A stretch of DNA of 33,923 bases from Lachnospiraceae bacterium (GCA_017434885.1 JAFSGE010000001.1:1-33923), one strand, 5' to 3'. Positions 7,942-16,357 are shown, numbered from the stretch's first letter. Program-made: numbers and translations. The notes: generated from the sequence alone by a model not told the origin.

Positions 7942-8250
7942 ATGGCAAGAAAAGCAGCCTACCGTAAAAAAAGGCAAAACAGATTCGGAATGTTTCTGGT
8001 TTCTATTGTGGTTGTTATGCTTTTGATTGTTGTTGCGGTCAAAAGTCATGAACTGCAGGAGAAGAAAACTTACTATGCGCAGAAAGAGCAGCAATTGCAG
8101 GAGCAGATAGAAGCAGAGAAGCAGAGGGCAGAAGAGATTGCTGAGTATGAAAAATATACCCAGACAAAGAAATACATTGAGGATGTTGCCAAGGATAAGC
8201 TGGGACTGGTATACGAAGGAGAAATTGTTTTTAAAGATGAGAATAAATAG
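7942..8250 (+). CDS. divIC: Septum formation initiator DivIC
   Basis: Bitopic cell-division protein of the FtsB/DivIC family, which works with FtsL and DivIB/FtsQ at the septum. Order: short basic cytoplasmic end (ARKAAYRKKRQNR), one transmembrane helix (FGMFLVSIVVVMLLIVVAV), then an extracellular coiled coil (about residues 38-75, Gln/Glu-rich) and the conserved tail with KYIEDVAKDKLGLVYEGEIVF. An upstream ATG at 7921 overlaps the yabQ stop (ATGA), but ATG 7942 is preceded by AAAGGGGAG at 6 bases. Last gene of the operon before a strong terminator. Confidence 0.92.
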   Translation: MARKAAYRKKRQNRFGMFLVSIVVVMLLIVVAVKSHELQEKKTYYAQKEQQLQEQIEAEKQRAEEIAEYEKYTQTKKYIEDVAKDKLGLVYEGEIVFKDENK

Positions 8251-8251
8251 G

Positions 8252-8290
8252 CAGACATGATGCGTATATAACGATCATGTCTGTTTTTTT
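8252..8290 (+). terminator. Intrinsic terminator after divIC
   Basis: Perfect 10-bp stem CAGACATGAT (8252-8261) / ATCATGTCTG (8274-8283) followed by seven T (8284-8290). It separates the rqcP-divIC operon from spoIIE. Confidence 0.93.
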
Positions 8291-8319
8291 GGATAAATTA
8301 CACAGTCTGCCTGTGTGTT

Positions 8320-8353
8320 TTTGACAAATACCGTTTCATTCTTCCTGTATAAT
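8320..8353 (+). promoter_or_regulatory. spoIIE promoter with 21-bp spacing and 0A-like box
   Basis: Perfect TTGACA (8321-8326) and perfect TATAAT (8348-8353) are separated by 21 bases, too far for an ordinary SigA promoter. The B. subtilis spoIIE and spoIIG promoters, activated by Spo0A~P, are known for the same 21-22 bp spacing. TTTGACAAA (8320-8328) differs by one base from a Spo0A box (TGNCGAA or its complement) and overlaps the -35. A short palindrome TTCGT-T-ACGAA (8355-8365) is near the start point. Confidence 0.75.
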
Positions 8354-8387
8354 ATTCGTTACGAAATGTAAGGCAGGGAGGTTTTGT

Positions 8388-9596
8388 ATGAAAAAAAGTG
8401 TAACAAACGGAAGAGATTCCTTTGACAGTATATTGCCGGATTACGGAAGGAAAAAACTGTTGACTTGTGCGGATTCTATCAGGGAGCTTGCGGATACCTT
8501 CCGGGGTACGGAGCAGGATGTAATATTAGAACAATATAAAGAGGCAGAAGACAGAAGGGATTTTCTTTGGCAGAAAAAATTATCTGAAAATAAAAGTCTG
8601 ATGGCAGAGCATTTAAAAGAGATGGCGCAGATAATGACCGGAGTAGCGGAGGCGTCAAGGCGATGTGAGCCCATGAGCGAGCGGAGATTCCGTCAGATTG
8701 CCCATGCACTGAAGGAAGTAGGGATACAGATTAAAAATCTATACCTGATTGAGAATGAACGGGGAAGACTTGAGGTCTCCGTTTCTATGCGGAATCAGAA
8801 AACAAATACTCTATCTACGGAGGAAATCGGTGATTTATTGTCGGTACTTTTGAATATCAGACTGATTGCTGCGGAGGATAATTCATTTTTTATAGGAACG
8901 GAATGGAATACCTTTTACTATGTGGAGGAAGCAGCATATCATGTACTTACGGGCATTGCTACAGCAGTAAAGGAAACAGAAAAAATATCCGGGGATAATT
9001 ATGCTTTTTTTGAAAGCGGTGCCGGAAATATGACAGCGGTGCTTTCTGATGGCATGGGTTCCGGTGAGAAGGCATGCAAAGACAGTACTATGGTGGTGGA
9101 ACTGATGCAGAAGTTTTTGGAAGCGGGATTTCAGACAGAAACAGCAGTGCAGATGATTAACAGTTCACTTCTCTCCGGGGAGGAAAATTCTAATATGTCT
9201 ACCCTTGATTTGTGCAGTATCGATTTGTACAGCGGAGAGTGCCGTTTTGTAAAAGTGGGAAGTGCATGTTCCTATATTAAGAGGCAGCATTTGGTCGACA
9301 GAATTTCGGCGGGAAATCTGCCCATGGGAATTTTTCAAAAGCCGGATATGGAGATTGTCAGCAGAAGCTTACTTGACGGTGATTATATTGTGATGTTTTC
9401 CGATGGGATTACAGATGCTCTTTCTCAGGGAATCGGAGAGGAGATGCTGGCAGAGATTATCGGGGGATGTAACTTAATGAATCCGGGAGAGATAGCCAAT
9501 AATATTTTAAACTTTTGTATTCACCAGTGTAAAGGACATATCAGAGATGATATGACGGTATTGGTAATCGGAATTTGGAAAAAAGGGGAGGATTAA
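8388..9596 (+). CDS. spoIIE: SpoIIE-type serine phosphatase lacking the membrane domain
   Basis: PP2C-type phosphatase; in B. subtilis SpoIIE dephosphorylates SpoIIAA to switch on SigF in the forespore. The phosphatase domain fills about residues 195-400: AVLSDGMGSGEKA, a central MSTLDLCSIDLYSGE, DYIVMFSDGITDAL and RDDMTVLVIGIW carry the metal-binding Asp residues. Residues 1-190 match the SpoIIE regulatory region, with helical stretches and MRNQKTNTLSTEEIGDLL. Full-length SpoIIE is ~800 residues with about ten transmembrane helices; this one is 402 residues with none, and no coding sequence for them lies upstream, because only terminator, promoter and GGGAGG separate it from divIC. Position between divIC and tilS supports the identity. 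Confidence 0.88.
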   Translation: MKKSVTNGRDSFDSILPDYGRKKLLTCADSIRELADTFRGTEQDVILEQYKEAEDRRDFLWQKKLSENKSLMAEHLKEMAQIMTGVAEASRRCEPMSERRFRQIAHALKEVGIQIKNLYLIENERGRLEVSVSMRNQKTNTLSTEEIGDLLSVLLNIRLIAAEDNSFFIGTEWNTFYYVEEAAYHVLTGIATAVKETEKISGDNYAFFESGAGNMTAVLSDGMGSGEKACKDSTMVVELMQKFLEAGFQTETAVQMINSSLLSGEENSNMSTLDLCSIDLYSGECRFVKVGSACSYIKRQHLVDRISAGNLPMGIFQKPDMEIVSRSLLDGDYIVMFSDGITDALSQGIGEEMLAEIIGGCNLMNPGEIANNILNFCIHQCKGHIRDDMTVLVIGIWKKGED

Positions 9597-9634
9597 GACT
9601 TTATTTTTGAATTAGATTCAGCTATAGTAGTAGT

Positions 9635-11059
9635 ATGATTGCAAAGGTACTTAATTACGTGCAAATGTATCAGATGATAGAAGCAGATGATACCATAGTT
9701 GCCGGAGTATCCGGGGGCGCAGATTCTGTTTGCCTCCTTTTTGTGTTGTCGGAGATTCAAAAAACGATTCCTTTCTCCTTATCGGTAGTACATGTAAATC
9801 ACGGAATCAGGGAAGAGGCATGTAGAGATGCCGAATATGTAGAGAAGCTTTGCGCAGAGCAAGGGATTCCGTTTTATCTTGTGAAAGAGGATGTGAAAGT
9901 CTATGCCGGGCAGTATGGTCTTTCCGAAGAGGAAGCCGGAAGGATAATCCGCTATCAGGCATTTGAGAAAGTGTTGGAGCAGCAAAACCGAAACAAAAAA
10001 GGTAAGATTGCTGTGGCACATCATGCAAATGATTGTGCGGAAACTATGCTGTTTCATTTGTTTCGTGGGAGCGGACTGCGAGGTGCTGTGGGAATCAGAC
10101 CGGTAAATAATCATATTATTCGTCCCCTTTTGTGTCTTGAGAGAAAAGAAATAGAAGCCTGGTTACAGGAAAGAAAAATTGATTATTGCCATGATAATAC
10201 CAATGACGGGGATGATTATACCAGAAACCGTATCAGACATCATATCTTGCCGTTGGCAGAGCAGGAAATTTGTAACGGGGCAGTGGCGCATATGAACAAG
10301 GCGTCAGAGCATTTGTTGCAGACAGAGTTGTTTGTTGAGAGAATGACTGCCGGAGCAATGGAAAGATGCTGCGAAAGAAAAAACGGTGAAATCACAATCC
10401 GGATTTCCGATTATGAAAAAGAAGATGCGTACCTGCAAGGACAGGTATTATTAACCTGTCTCCATGAAATCAGTCCGGGAAGAAAGGACATCACATCGGT
10501 ACACATTGAGGGAATAAAGGAATTGATGGGAAAGGACGGAAGCAAGGAAATTCATTTGCCGTACGGAATTTGTGTTTGTAAAGTGTATGACCGGGTTACA
10601 ATAAAGAGGGAAACTGCTTTGCGAGAGAGTGAAGTTTTCGGGCAACTGCATGTCAGGGAAGTCGGGAATGAGGAATATGTTTTTAACGGTGAAGGGCAAA
10701 TAGAGGTTCCCTGTCTCGGAAACGTGGAATTTACGGTGTTTTCTTATGAAAAAGACCAAAATATTCCACAAAAAACATATACGAAATGGTTTGATTATGA
10801 TAAAATAAAACAGTCTGTGCATCTTCGAAAGAGGCGTCCGGGCGATTATTTGACGATTAACAGCAGGATGGGAAGAAAAACCCTGCAGGATTATTTTGTC
10901 AATGAAAAGATTCCAAAATCAAAAAGAGACAATATGTATGTTCTGGCAGACGATTCCCACATTATGTGGGTACCGGGATACAGAATCAGCGAGTATTATA
11001 AGGTGACTGAAAATACCAAAAAAGTATTACAGGTAACGATAAACGGGAATCATACATAG
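9635..11059 (+). CDS. tilS: tRNA(Ile)-lysidine synthetase
   Basis: Converts C34 of tRNA-Ile(CAU) to lysidine using ATP and lysine, so that the tRNA reads AUA; essential in most bacteria. The PP-loop SGGADS is at residues 26-31, followed by VVHVNHGIREEA and AHHANDCAETMLFHLFRG typical of the N-terminal ATPase domain. The C-terminal TilS domain shows VHLRKRRPGDYL. Length 474 is normal for the long form. The ATG at 9635 has no clear ribosome site; the start fits the family alignment. It follows spoIIE by 38 bases and precedes hpt by 19, so it is probably cotranscribed with both. Confidence 0.95.
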   Translation: MIAKVLNYVQMYQMIEADDTIVAGVSGGADSVCLLFVLSEIQKTIPFSLSVVHVNHGIREEACRDAEYVEKLCAEQGIPFYLVKEDVKVYAGQYGLSEEEAGRIIRYQAFEKVLEQQNRNKKGKIAVAHHANDCAETMLFHLFRGSGLRGAVGIRPVNNHIIRPLLCLERKEIEAWLQERKIDYCHDNTNDGDDYTRNRIRHHILPLAEQEICNGAVAHMNKASEHLLQTELFVERMTAGAMERCCERKNGEITIRISDYEKEDAYLQGQVLLTCLHEISPGRKDITSVHIEGIKELMGKDGSKEIHLPYGICVCKVYDRVTIKRETALRESEVFGQLHVREVGNEEYVFNGEGQIEVPCLGNVEFTVFSYEKDQNIPQKTYTKWFDYDKIKQSVHLRKRRPGDYLTINSRMGRKTLQDYFVNEKIPKSKRDNMYVLADDSHIMWVPGYRISEYYKVTENTKKVLQVTINGNHT

Positions 11060-11078
11060 GAAGAAAGGATTTACGAAA

Positions 11079-11603
11079 ATGGCAGAAAAAGTAAAAGTAT
11101 TGTTATCAGAGGAAGAAGTAGATGCGAAGATTCGCGAAATCGGAGAACAGATCAGCAGGGATTATGAAGGAAAGCAGGTTCATCTGGTATGTGTGCTTCG
11201 TGGCGGAAGTTTCTTTATGTGTGAACTTGCAAAGAGAATTACCGTGCCGGTTTCCATTGACTTTATGTCTGTTTCCAGTTACGGAAGCGAAACAAAATCA
11301 AGCGGCGTAGTAAAAATTGTAAAGGATTTGGATGATCCGTTAATCGGAAAGGACGTTATTGTTATTGAAGACATTGTTGATTCAGGAAGAACATTAAGCT
11401 ATCTGATGGAAATGCTAAAAGAGAGAAAGCCCGCAAGCCTTCGCCTTTGTACACTTCTTGATAAACCTGACAGAAGAGTGATTGATGTAAATATTGATTA
11501 TTTGGGATTTCAGATTCCTGATGAGTTTGTAGTGGGATATGGTCTTGACTACGCTCAGAAATACAGAAATCTTCCCTATATCGGAATTGTGGATTTTGAC
11601 TAA
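11079..11603 (+). CDS. hpt: Hypoxanthine phosphoribosyltransferase
   Basis: Purine salvage enzyme: hypoxanthine (or guanine) plus PRPP gives IMP (GMP). The PRPP-binding motif [14 protein letters not shown] is at about residues 92-105, the pyrophosphate loop CVLRGGSFF near 38-46, and LDKPDRR and the late [11 protein letters not shown] segment match the family. Length 174 is standard. AAAGGA lies ahead of the ATG. It sits between tilS and ftsH as in Bacillus and most Firmicutes. Confidence 0.96.
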   Translation: MAEKVKVLLSEEEVDAKIREIGEQISRDYEGKQVHLVCVLRGGSFFMCELAKRITVPVSIDFMSVSSYGSETKSSGVVKIVKDLDDPLIGKDVIVIEDIVDSGRTLSYLMEMLKERKPASLRLCTLLDKPDRRVIDVNIDYLGFQIPDEFVVGYGLDYAQKYRNLPYIGIVDFD

Positions 11604-11620
11604 GAAAGGGAAACATAGTA

Positions 11621-13453
11621 ATGAGAAACCGTGGTTTTAATATGTATTTTGTGCTCATCATGGGACTGCTTATTCTTGTGGTTTGGACCAGCATGATGAA
11701 TGTCAGCCAAGTTGAGTATACCAAGGGAGAACTGGTGGCGGATTTAGAGCAGGATGAAGTGGTAGCTGCATATATCCAGCCAAACAGAGAAACACCTACC
11801 GGTGAGGTAGAAGTAGTTTTAAAAGATGGCCGGCACATGACATTATATGTAACCGATGTCAGTGAGGTAGAAGAACTTTTAACTTCTTATGAAGTAGACC
11901 CGCAGGTACAGAAGGTAGAGGAAGAAAATTGGTTTTTAACCAGTGTGTTCCCTGTGCTTTTAGCAGTCATTGTGATGGTATTCTTCTTTGTCATGATGAA
12001 TAACCAAAGCTCCGGCGGAAGCAGTAAAATGATGAACTTTGGCAAGAGCCGTGCAAAGCTTTCCATGGGAGACGGCAAGATTACCTTAAAGGATGTTGCC
12101 GGATTAAAGGAAGAAAAAGAAGAACTGGAAGAAATTGTAGAGTTTTTGAAAGAACCTGCCAAATTTACAAAAGTAGGTGCCAGAATCCCCAAAGGTGTTC
12201 TTTTGGAAGGTGCACCGGGTACCGGTAAAACATTGCTTGCAAAGGCCATAGCAGGAGAAGCAGGTGTTCCGTTCTTTAGTATTTCCGGTTCTGATTTTGT
12301 GGAAATGTTTGTCGGTGTAGGTGCTTCCCGAGTAAGAGATTTGTTTGAGGAAGCAAAGAGACATGCACCGTGTATTGTGTTTATTGATGAAATTGATGCC
12401 GTGGCAAGACGCAGAGGTACCGGTATGGGCGGTGGTCATGATGAAAGAGAACAGACGTTAAACCAGTTGCTTGTGGAAATGGATGGTTTCGGCGCTAATG
12501 AAGGAATTATTGTTCTGGCGGCAACCAACAGAGTAGATATTCTTGACCCTGCGATTATGCGTCCGGGACGTTTTGACAGAAAAATCAGTGTGAACAGACC
12601 GGATGTAGGCGGAAGAGAAGACATTCTGAAAGTACATGCAAAAAATAAGCCTCTTGCGGAGGATGTGGATTTGAAGCAGATTGCACAGACAACCGCAGGG
12701 TTTACAGGTGCAGACCTTGAAAATCTTTTGAATGAAGCGTCTATCGGTGCGGCAAAAGAAGACAGAAGCTTTATCGTTCAGGAAGATATCAAGAAAGCAT
12801 TTATTAAAGTGGGAATCGGTGCGGAAAAGAAAAGCCGCGTGATTTCCGATAAGGAAAAGAAGATTACGGCATATCATGAAGCAGGTCATGCAATTCTGTT
12901 CCATGTGCTTCCTGATGTGGGACCTGTTTATACTGTATCCGTAATTCCCACGGGACTTGGTGCAGCCGGGTATACCATGCCGCTTCCCGAAAAAGATGAA
13001 ATGTTTATCACTAAAGGAAAGATGTTGCAGGATATCATGGTTTCCCTCGGAGGTCGTATTGCGGAAGAGCTGATTTTCGGTGATATTACAACGGGCGCAT
13101 CCAGTGACATCAAAAAGGCAACAGGCGCGGCCAGAAATATGGTTACCAAATACGGCATGTCCGAAAATATCGGTGTGATTAATTACGGCAGTGATGATGA
13201 TGAGGTATTTATCGGAAGAGATTTGGCTCATACTAAGAGTTACAGTGAATCGGTTGCCGGAGAAATTGACAGAGAAGTAAAGAGCATCATTGATGATTGT
13301 TATGTCAAGGCGAAAGCGCTGATTGTAGAGCATATGGACATTCTTCACAAGTGTGCGGAGCTTCTGATTGAAAAGGAAAAAATCGGCAGAGATGAGTTTG
13401 AAGCGCTTTTTGAAACCAAGGAAACTTCTCCTGAAAGCTTCTTTCAATCATAA
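11621..13453 (+). CDS. ftsH: ATP-dependent zinc metalloprotease FtsH
   Basis: Membrane-anchored AAA+ protease for quality control and regulated turnover. Two transmembrane helices (about residues 8-25 and 105-125) flank a small external domain. Walker A GAPGTGKT is at about 197-204, Walker [11 protein letters not shown] at ~250, the second region of homology [18 protein letters not shown] follows, and the zinc-binding HEAGH is at 419-423, with the third ligand in the later Asp-rich SSDIKKAT segment. Length 610 is usual. AAAGGG precedes the ATG. It follows hpt by 17 bases and closes the conserved spoIIE-tilS-hpt-ftsH block. Confidence 0.97.
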   Translation: MRNRGFNMYFVLIMGLLILVVWTSMMNVSQVEYTKGELVADLEQDEVVAAYIQPNRETPTGEVEVVLKDGRHMTLYVTDVSEVEELLTSYEVDPQVQKVEEENWFLTSVFPVLLAVIVMVFFFVMMNNQSSGGSSKMMNFGKSRAKLSMGDGKITLKDVAGLKEEKEELEEIVEFLKEPAKFTKVGARIPKGVLLEGAPGTGKTLLAKAIAGEAGVPFFSISGSDFVEMFVGVGASRVRDLFEEAKRHAPCIVFIDEIDAVARRRGTGMGGGHDEREQTLNQLLVEMDGFGANEGIIVLAATNRVDILDPAIMRPGRFDRKISVNRPDVGGREDILKVHAKNKPLAEDVDLKQIAQTTAGFTGADLENLLNEASIGAAKEDRSFIVQEDIKKAFIKVGIGAEKKSRVISDKEKKITAYHEAGHAILFHVLPDVGPVYTVSVIPTGLGAAGYTMPLPEKDEMFITKGKMLQDIMVSLGGRIAEELIFGDITTGASSDIKKATGAARNMVTKYGMSENIGVINYGSDDDEVFIGRDLAHTKSYSESVAGEIDREVKSIIDDCYVKAKALIVEHMDILHKCAELLIEKEKIGRDEFEALFETKETSPESFFQS

Positions 13454-13511
13454 TTGGTGAAAATGCACAAAAACAATAAGTGAAAATTGTAATATTTGTG
13501 AATTGTACGTA

Positions 13512-13540
13512 TTTACGCAAAGTAGGGGTTATGATATTAT
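13512..13540 (+). promoter_or_regulatory. Candidate promoter downstream of ftsH
   Basis: TTTACG (13512-13517), 17-base spacer, TATTAT (13535-13540). The -10 lies between inverted repeats GGGGTTA (13525-13531) and TAACCCC (13549-13555), an operator-like arrangement. Transcription from here would meet the terminator at 13611 after about 90 bases. Confidence 0.45.
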
Positions 13541-13546
13541 ACTACT

Positions 13547-13640
13547 TGTAACCCCCCCAATACATTATATAGTTTTTTGCTATACCCCATAAGAAAGAAA
13601 TACCTTCTCTAAAAAGAACAGTACTTGTACTGTTCTTTTT
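13547..13640 (+). ncRNA. Candidate small RNA between ftsH and the glycosidase
   Basis: A promoter-like pair (13512-13540) and a strong terminator (13611-13640) bracket about 95 bases with no credible reading frame. The segment contains a run of seven C (13552-13558), a small hairpin TATAG/CTATA around 13567-13583, and the terminator stem. It could equally be the ftsH 3' UTR; no known RNA family is recognised. Confidence 0.3.
13611..13640 (+). terminator. Strong intrinsic terminator
   Basis: A 14-bp perfect stem, 13611-13624 with 13627-13640, and a 2-base loop; the stem carries AAAAA on one side and TTTTT on the other, so it can act in both directions. It ends the hpt-ftsH transcript and any small RNA started at ~13547. 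Confidence 0.9.
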
Positions 13641-13671
13641 ACTGTCCGGGGATAAATAGGCATAAAGCGGC

Positions 13672-13700
13672 TTGCTAAAGTGTATTGTATAGTATAAAAT
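13672..13700 (+). promoter_or_regulatory. Promoter of the GH13 gene
   Basis: TTGCTA (13672-13677), 17-base spacer, TAAAAT (13695-13700), ending 35 bases before the chosen ATG. Confidence 0.55.
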
Positions 13701-13735
13701 AATGTTTGGTAAATTTTGAAAATGGAGAATCCTGT

Positions 13736-15919
13736 ATGTTTACAGATTTCAATCGGTTAATGAAGGCAGAAAGCGATAGGCAATATATCGCCGGAATGAG
13801 ACCTGTTTTGAATAGAAAAGCGTTGTTCAGTGATACTACGGAAGAGTATGTGACACCTGCGCAGCCGAATCCTTATGCAAAGGTTTCGATTCGGTTCCGC
13901 AGTGGCGTGAACAATATTGACAGAGTATTTTTGGTAAACGACAATAATAAGCTGCTGATGGTAAAAGAAAGCAGTGAAGAAAATTTTGATTATTTTGTCT
14001 GCGAAGTAGAAGTAGAAAGCGTAGAATTTTCTTATTACTTTGAAGTCCAGGTAGGAAAAATATCCTGTATTTATGACACCAGAGGGGTTGCCAAGGTAGC
14101 GCAGCCCGAATATAATTTCCGTATTATTCCCGGATTTAAGACACCTGACTGGGCAAAAGGTGCCGTTATGTATCAGATATATGTGGACCGCTTTTATAAC
14201 GGAGATCCTTCTAATGACGTACTTACCGGAGAGTATGAGTATATAGGGGACAAAACGGTTCGTGTAGAGGACTGGTACAAATATCCTGCGACCATGGGCG
14301 TCAGAGAGTTTTACGGCGGTGATCTGCAGGGTGTACTGGATAAGATGGATTATCTGCAGGACTTGGGAATTGATGTGATTTATTTTAATCCTTTGTTTGT
14401 TTCCCCGTCCAATCACAAGTATGATATACAGGACTATGATTATATTGACCCGCATTTTGGAAAAATTGTAAGTGACAATGGAGAATTGCTTCGTCCTGAC
14501 CAGAGAGAGAACCGTTTTGCAAGCAGATATATTGACCGGGTTACCAATAAAGCTAATTTGGAAGCAAGTAATGAGTTGTTTGCAAAGGTGGTTGAGGAAG
14601 CACATAAGCGCGGTATGCGTGTGATTTTGGACGGCGTGTTTAATCATTGCGGCTCTTTTAACAAATGGATGGATAAAGAGCGTATTTATGAAAATGCGCC
14701 CGGCTATGAGAAAGGCGCCTATGTGGCAGCAGACAGCCCTTACCGAAATTATTTTCATTTTTATAATGAGTATGCATGGCCTTATAACGGCAGTTATGAC
14801 GGTTGGTGGGGACATGACACTTTGCCGAAGCTAAATTATGAAAAGTCAAAAGAATTGTTTGATTATGTAATGCGTATCGCGGCTAAATGGGTATCCCCTC
14901 CGTACAATGCAGACGGATGGAGACTGGATGTAGCAGCGGATTTAGGACACAGTCCGGAGTATAACCATTATTTCTGGCAGGAATTCCGTAAGGCAGTGCG
15001 GGAAGCAAATCCTGATGCAATCGTGCTTGCTGAGCATTACGGAAGTTGCCGCGCATGGCTGAACGGCAAAGAATGGGATACCGTAATGAACTATGATGCG
15101 TTTATGGAGCCTGTTACCTGGTTTCTTACCGGTATGCAGAAGCACAGTGATGATTATCGAGGCGATTTGTACGGCAATGCTGACAGCTTTATGGGCGCTA
15201 TGCGTCATCACATGGCAAGTTTTACCACTCCGTCTATGCAGATTGCGATGAATGAGCTTTCCAATCATGATCATTCCAGATTTTTGACCCGTACCAACAA
15301 GAAAGTGGGACGTATCAATACTTTGGGGCCTGAAGCGGCAGAGCGTGATGTCAATAAAGCAGTTATGAGAGAAGCTGTTGTGATGCAGATGACATGGCCC
15401 GGCGCACCGACTATTTACTATGGTGATGAAGCAGGACTTTGCGGATTTACTGACCCGGATAACAGAAGAACGTATCCATGGGGAAGGGAAGACCATGAGA
15501 TGATTCGTTTCCACAAGGAAATGATAAAGATTCATAAGGAAAGCAAGGAGCTTTTGACAGGTTCCCTTAAGTATCTGATAGGGGAATACAATATTATGGG
15601 TTATGGTCGTTTTAACAGACAGTCCCAGACAGTTGTTGTGGTGAATAATAATGACCATGAAGTAACAAGAGAGATTTCTGTTTGGCATCTCGGCATTCCT
15701 AAGGAATCGGTAATGAAGCGATTGATGCTGACGTATAAAGACGGTTTTACGACAGAGGCACAGGACTATGTGGTAAAAGCAGGTAAACTGACTTTGACAC
15801 TTCCGCCTACGTCTGCGATTGTGCTTCGTCATACAAAGGAGCAACTTACTGAGAAATCAGAGAGTGAAACAGAATCATTTTTGGAAACGGCATTCCTTAA
15901 AAAATTCCTTGCTTTTTAG
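13736..15919 (+). CDS. GH13 alpha-glycosidase (neopullulanase/cyclomaltodextrinase-like)
   Basis: Cytoplasmic (no signal peptide) alpha-amylase-family enzyme likely to hydrolyse maltodextrin-type alpha-glucans; exact substrate not readable. An N-terminal beta domain of the CBM34 kind (about residues 15-130) precedes the (beta/alpha)8 barrel, which opens with WAKGAVMYQIYVDRF. Catalytic residues: nucleophile Asp ~398 in DGWRLDVA, acid/base Glu ~433 in LAEHYGS, stabiliser Asp ~512 in NHDHSRF. A beta domain and a Glu/Ser-rich tail end the protein. ATG 13736 with GGAG at 8 bases is preferred to the TTG at 13706, giving 727 residues. It is monocistronic. Confidence 0.9.
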   Translation: MFTDFNRLMKAESDRQYIAGMRPVLNRKALFSDTTEEYVTPAQPNPYAKVSIRFRSGVNNIDRVFLVNDNNKLLMVKESSEENFDYFVCEVEVESVEFSYYFEVQVGKISCIYDTRGVAKVAQPEYNFRIIPGFKTPDWAKGAVMYQIYVDRFYNGDPSNDVLTGEYEYIGDKTVRVEDWYKYPATMGVREFYGGDLQGVLDKMDYLQDLGIDVIYFNPLFVSPSNHKYDIQDYDYIDPHFGKIVSDNGELLRPDQRENRFASRYIDRVTNKANLEASNELFAKVVEEAHKRGMRVILDGVFNHCGSFNKWMDKERIYENAPGYEKGAYVAADSPYRNYFHFYNEYAWPYNGSYDGWWGHDTLPKLNYEKSKELFDYVMRIAAKWVSPPYNADGWRLDVAADLGHSPEYNHYFWQEFRKAVREANPDAIVLAEHYGSCRAWLNGKEWDTVMNYDAFMEPVTWFLTGMQKHSDDYRGDLYGNADSFMGAMRHHMASFTTPSMQIAMNELSNHDHSRFLTRTNKKVGRINTLGPEAAERDVNKAVMREAVVMQMTWPGAPTIYYGDEAGLCGFTDPDNRRTYPWGREDHEMIRFHKEMIKIHKESKELLTGSLKYLIGEYNIMGYGRFNRQSQTVVVVNNNDHEVTREISVWHLGIPKESVMKRLMLTYKDGFTTEAQDYVVKAGKLTLTLPPTSAIVLRHTKEQLTEKSESETESFLETAFLKKFLAF

Positions 15920-15937
15920 ATAGTGATATGATATATT
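15909..15937 (+). promoter_or_regulatory. Candidate promoter of the tRNA pair
   Basis: TTGCTT (15909-15914), 17-base spacer, TATATT (15932-15937), overlapping the end of the glycosidase gene. A TATAAT at 15940-15945 has no matching -35. Moderate support only. Confidence 0.4.
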
Positions 15938-15979
15938 CTTATAATGTGAGAAGCGGAAGCTTTTCGCATTATAAGAATA
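15934..15979 (+). other. 21-bp hairpin with GGAA tetraloop
   Basis: Arms 15934-15954 and 15959-15979 pair along all 21 positions when two G-U pairs are allowed, capped by GGAA, a GNRA-type tetraloop (15955-15958). No T run follows. It begins 15 bases after the glycosidase stop and ends 21 bases before tRNA-Tyr. It may stabilise the 3' end of the glycosidase mRNA or be a processing site in the tRNA precursor. Confidence 0.7.
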
Positions 15980-15999
15980 AGTAAAAACTTATATTATAT

Positions 16000-16081
16000 G
16001 GATGGATTCCCGAGTGGCCAAAGGGGACAGACTGTAAATCTGCTGCAAATTGCTTCGGTGGTTCGAATCCACCTCCATCCA
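16000..16081 (+). tRNA. tRNA-Tyr (GUA)
   Basis: Complete class II tRNA. The acceptor stem GGATGGA (16000-16006) pairs with TCCATCC (16074-16080), with discriminator A at 16081. The anticodon GTA is at 16034-16036 between CAGA and TCTG arms; the T arm is GGTGG-TTCGAAT-CCACC; the variable arm is long, as expected for bacterial tRNA-Tyr. CCA is not encoded, which fits the presence of cca. Confidence 0.96.
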
Positions 16082-16205
16082 TTCGTCCTTCGGACGAACG
16101 GATTGTGCACACGGTTCTGAGAACCGGCGCATGATACCCACTACAGAGTGTAAGACGAAGAGGCACTTATGTGCGCCGCTAAAGAAGTCGCTTTGCTCTT
16201 AATTC
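16082..16205 (+). other. Structured spacer between the two tRNAs
   Basis: No gene. Two clear hairpins: TTCGTCC-TTC-GGACGAA (16082-16098), directly abutting the tRNA-Tyr discriminator, and CGGTTC-TGA-GAACCG (16112-16126). A weaker GCAC/GTGC hairpin follows near 16171. It is more GC-rich than other spacers here. It may guide 3' processing of the tRNA precursor or be a repeat insertion. Confidence 0.5.
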
Positions 16206-16289
16206 GCTGGTGTGGCGGAATAGGCAGACGCAAGGGACTTAAAATCCCTCGGGGGCAACCCCGTATCGGTTCAAGTCCGATCACCAGCA
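16206..16289 (+). tRNA. tRNA-Leu (UAA)
   Basis: Complete class II tRNA. The acceptor stem GCTGGTG (16206-16212) pairs with CACCAGC (16282-16288), discriminator A at 16289. The anticodon TAA is at 16240-16242 in a GGGA/TCCC stem; the variable arm CGGGGG-CAA-CCCCG is long; the T arm is ATCGG-TTCAAGT-CCGAT. CCA is not encoded. Confidence 0.96.
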
Positions 16290-16291
16290 GT

Positions 16292-16324
16292 AAAGGAATA
16301 CGTGAAAAACGTATTCCTTTTTTT
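16292..16324 (+). terminator. Intrinsic terminator of the tRNA operon
   Basis: 12-bp stem AAAGGAATACGT (16292-16303) / ACGTATTCCTTT (16309-16320) followed by further T residues to 16324. Confidence 0.9.
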
Positions 16325-16348
16325 GTGAAATAATGATAAGGTAGATTA

Positions 16349-16357
16349 TGGTATAAT
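16349..16357 (+). promoter_or_regulatory. Extended -10 promoter of the GNAT gene
   Basis: TG-G-TATAAT (16349-16357) is a perfect extended -10; no good -35 lies 17 bases upstream. A CATCGG-TTAT-CCGATG hairpin (16360-16375) falls at the predicted 5' end of the RNA. Confidence 0.6.

Noticed and set aside
9607-9628. Promoter for tilS (TTGAAT/TATAGT)
   Set aside because: The two boxes are only 10 bases apart; tilS is more likely read from the spoIIE promoter.
12458-13447. 329-codon open frame on the minus strand
   Set aside because: It lies wholly inside ftsH, has no ribosome site, and its composition (His/Cys/Phe/Ile-rich) is that of an antisense shadow.
13757-15844. Long minus-strand frames of 352 and 300 codons
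   Set aside because: Both are antisense to the GH13 gene, which has all catalytic motifs; the antisense products resemble no protein family.
16000-16289. Integrated element at the tRNA genes with an attachment-site repeat
   Set aside because: Both tRNAs are intact, no integrase is present, and I found no direct repeat of a tRNA 3' end downstream in the window.
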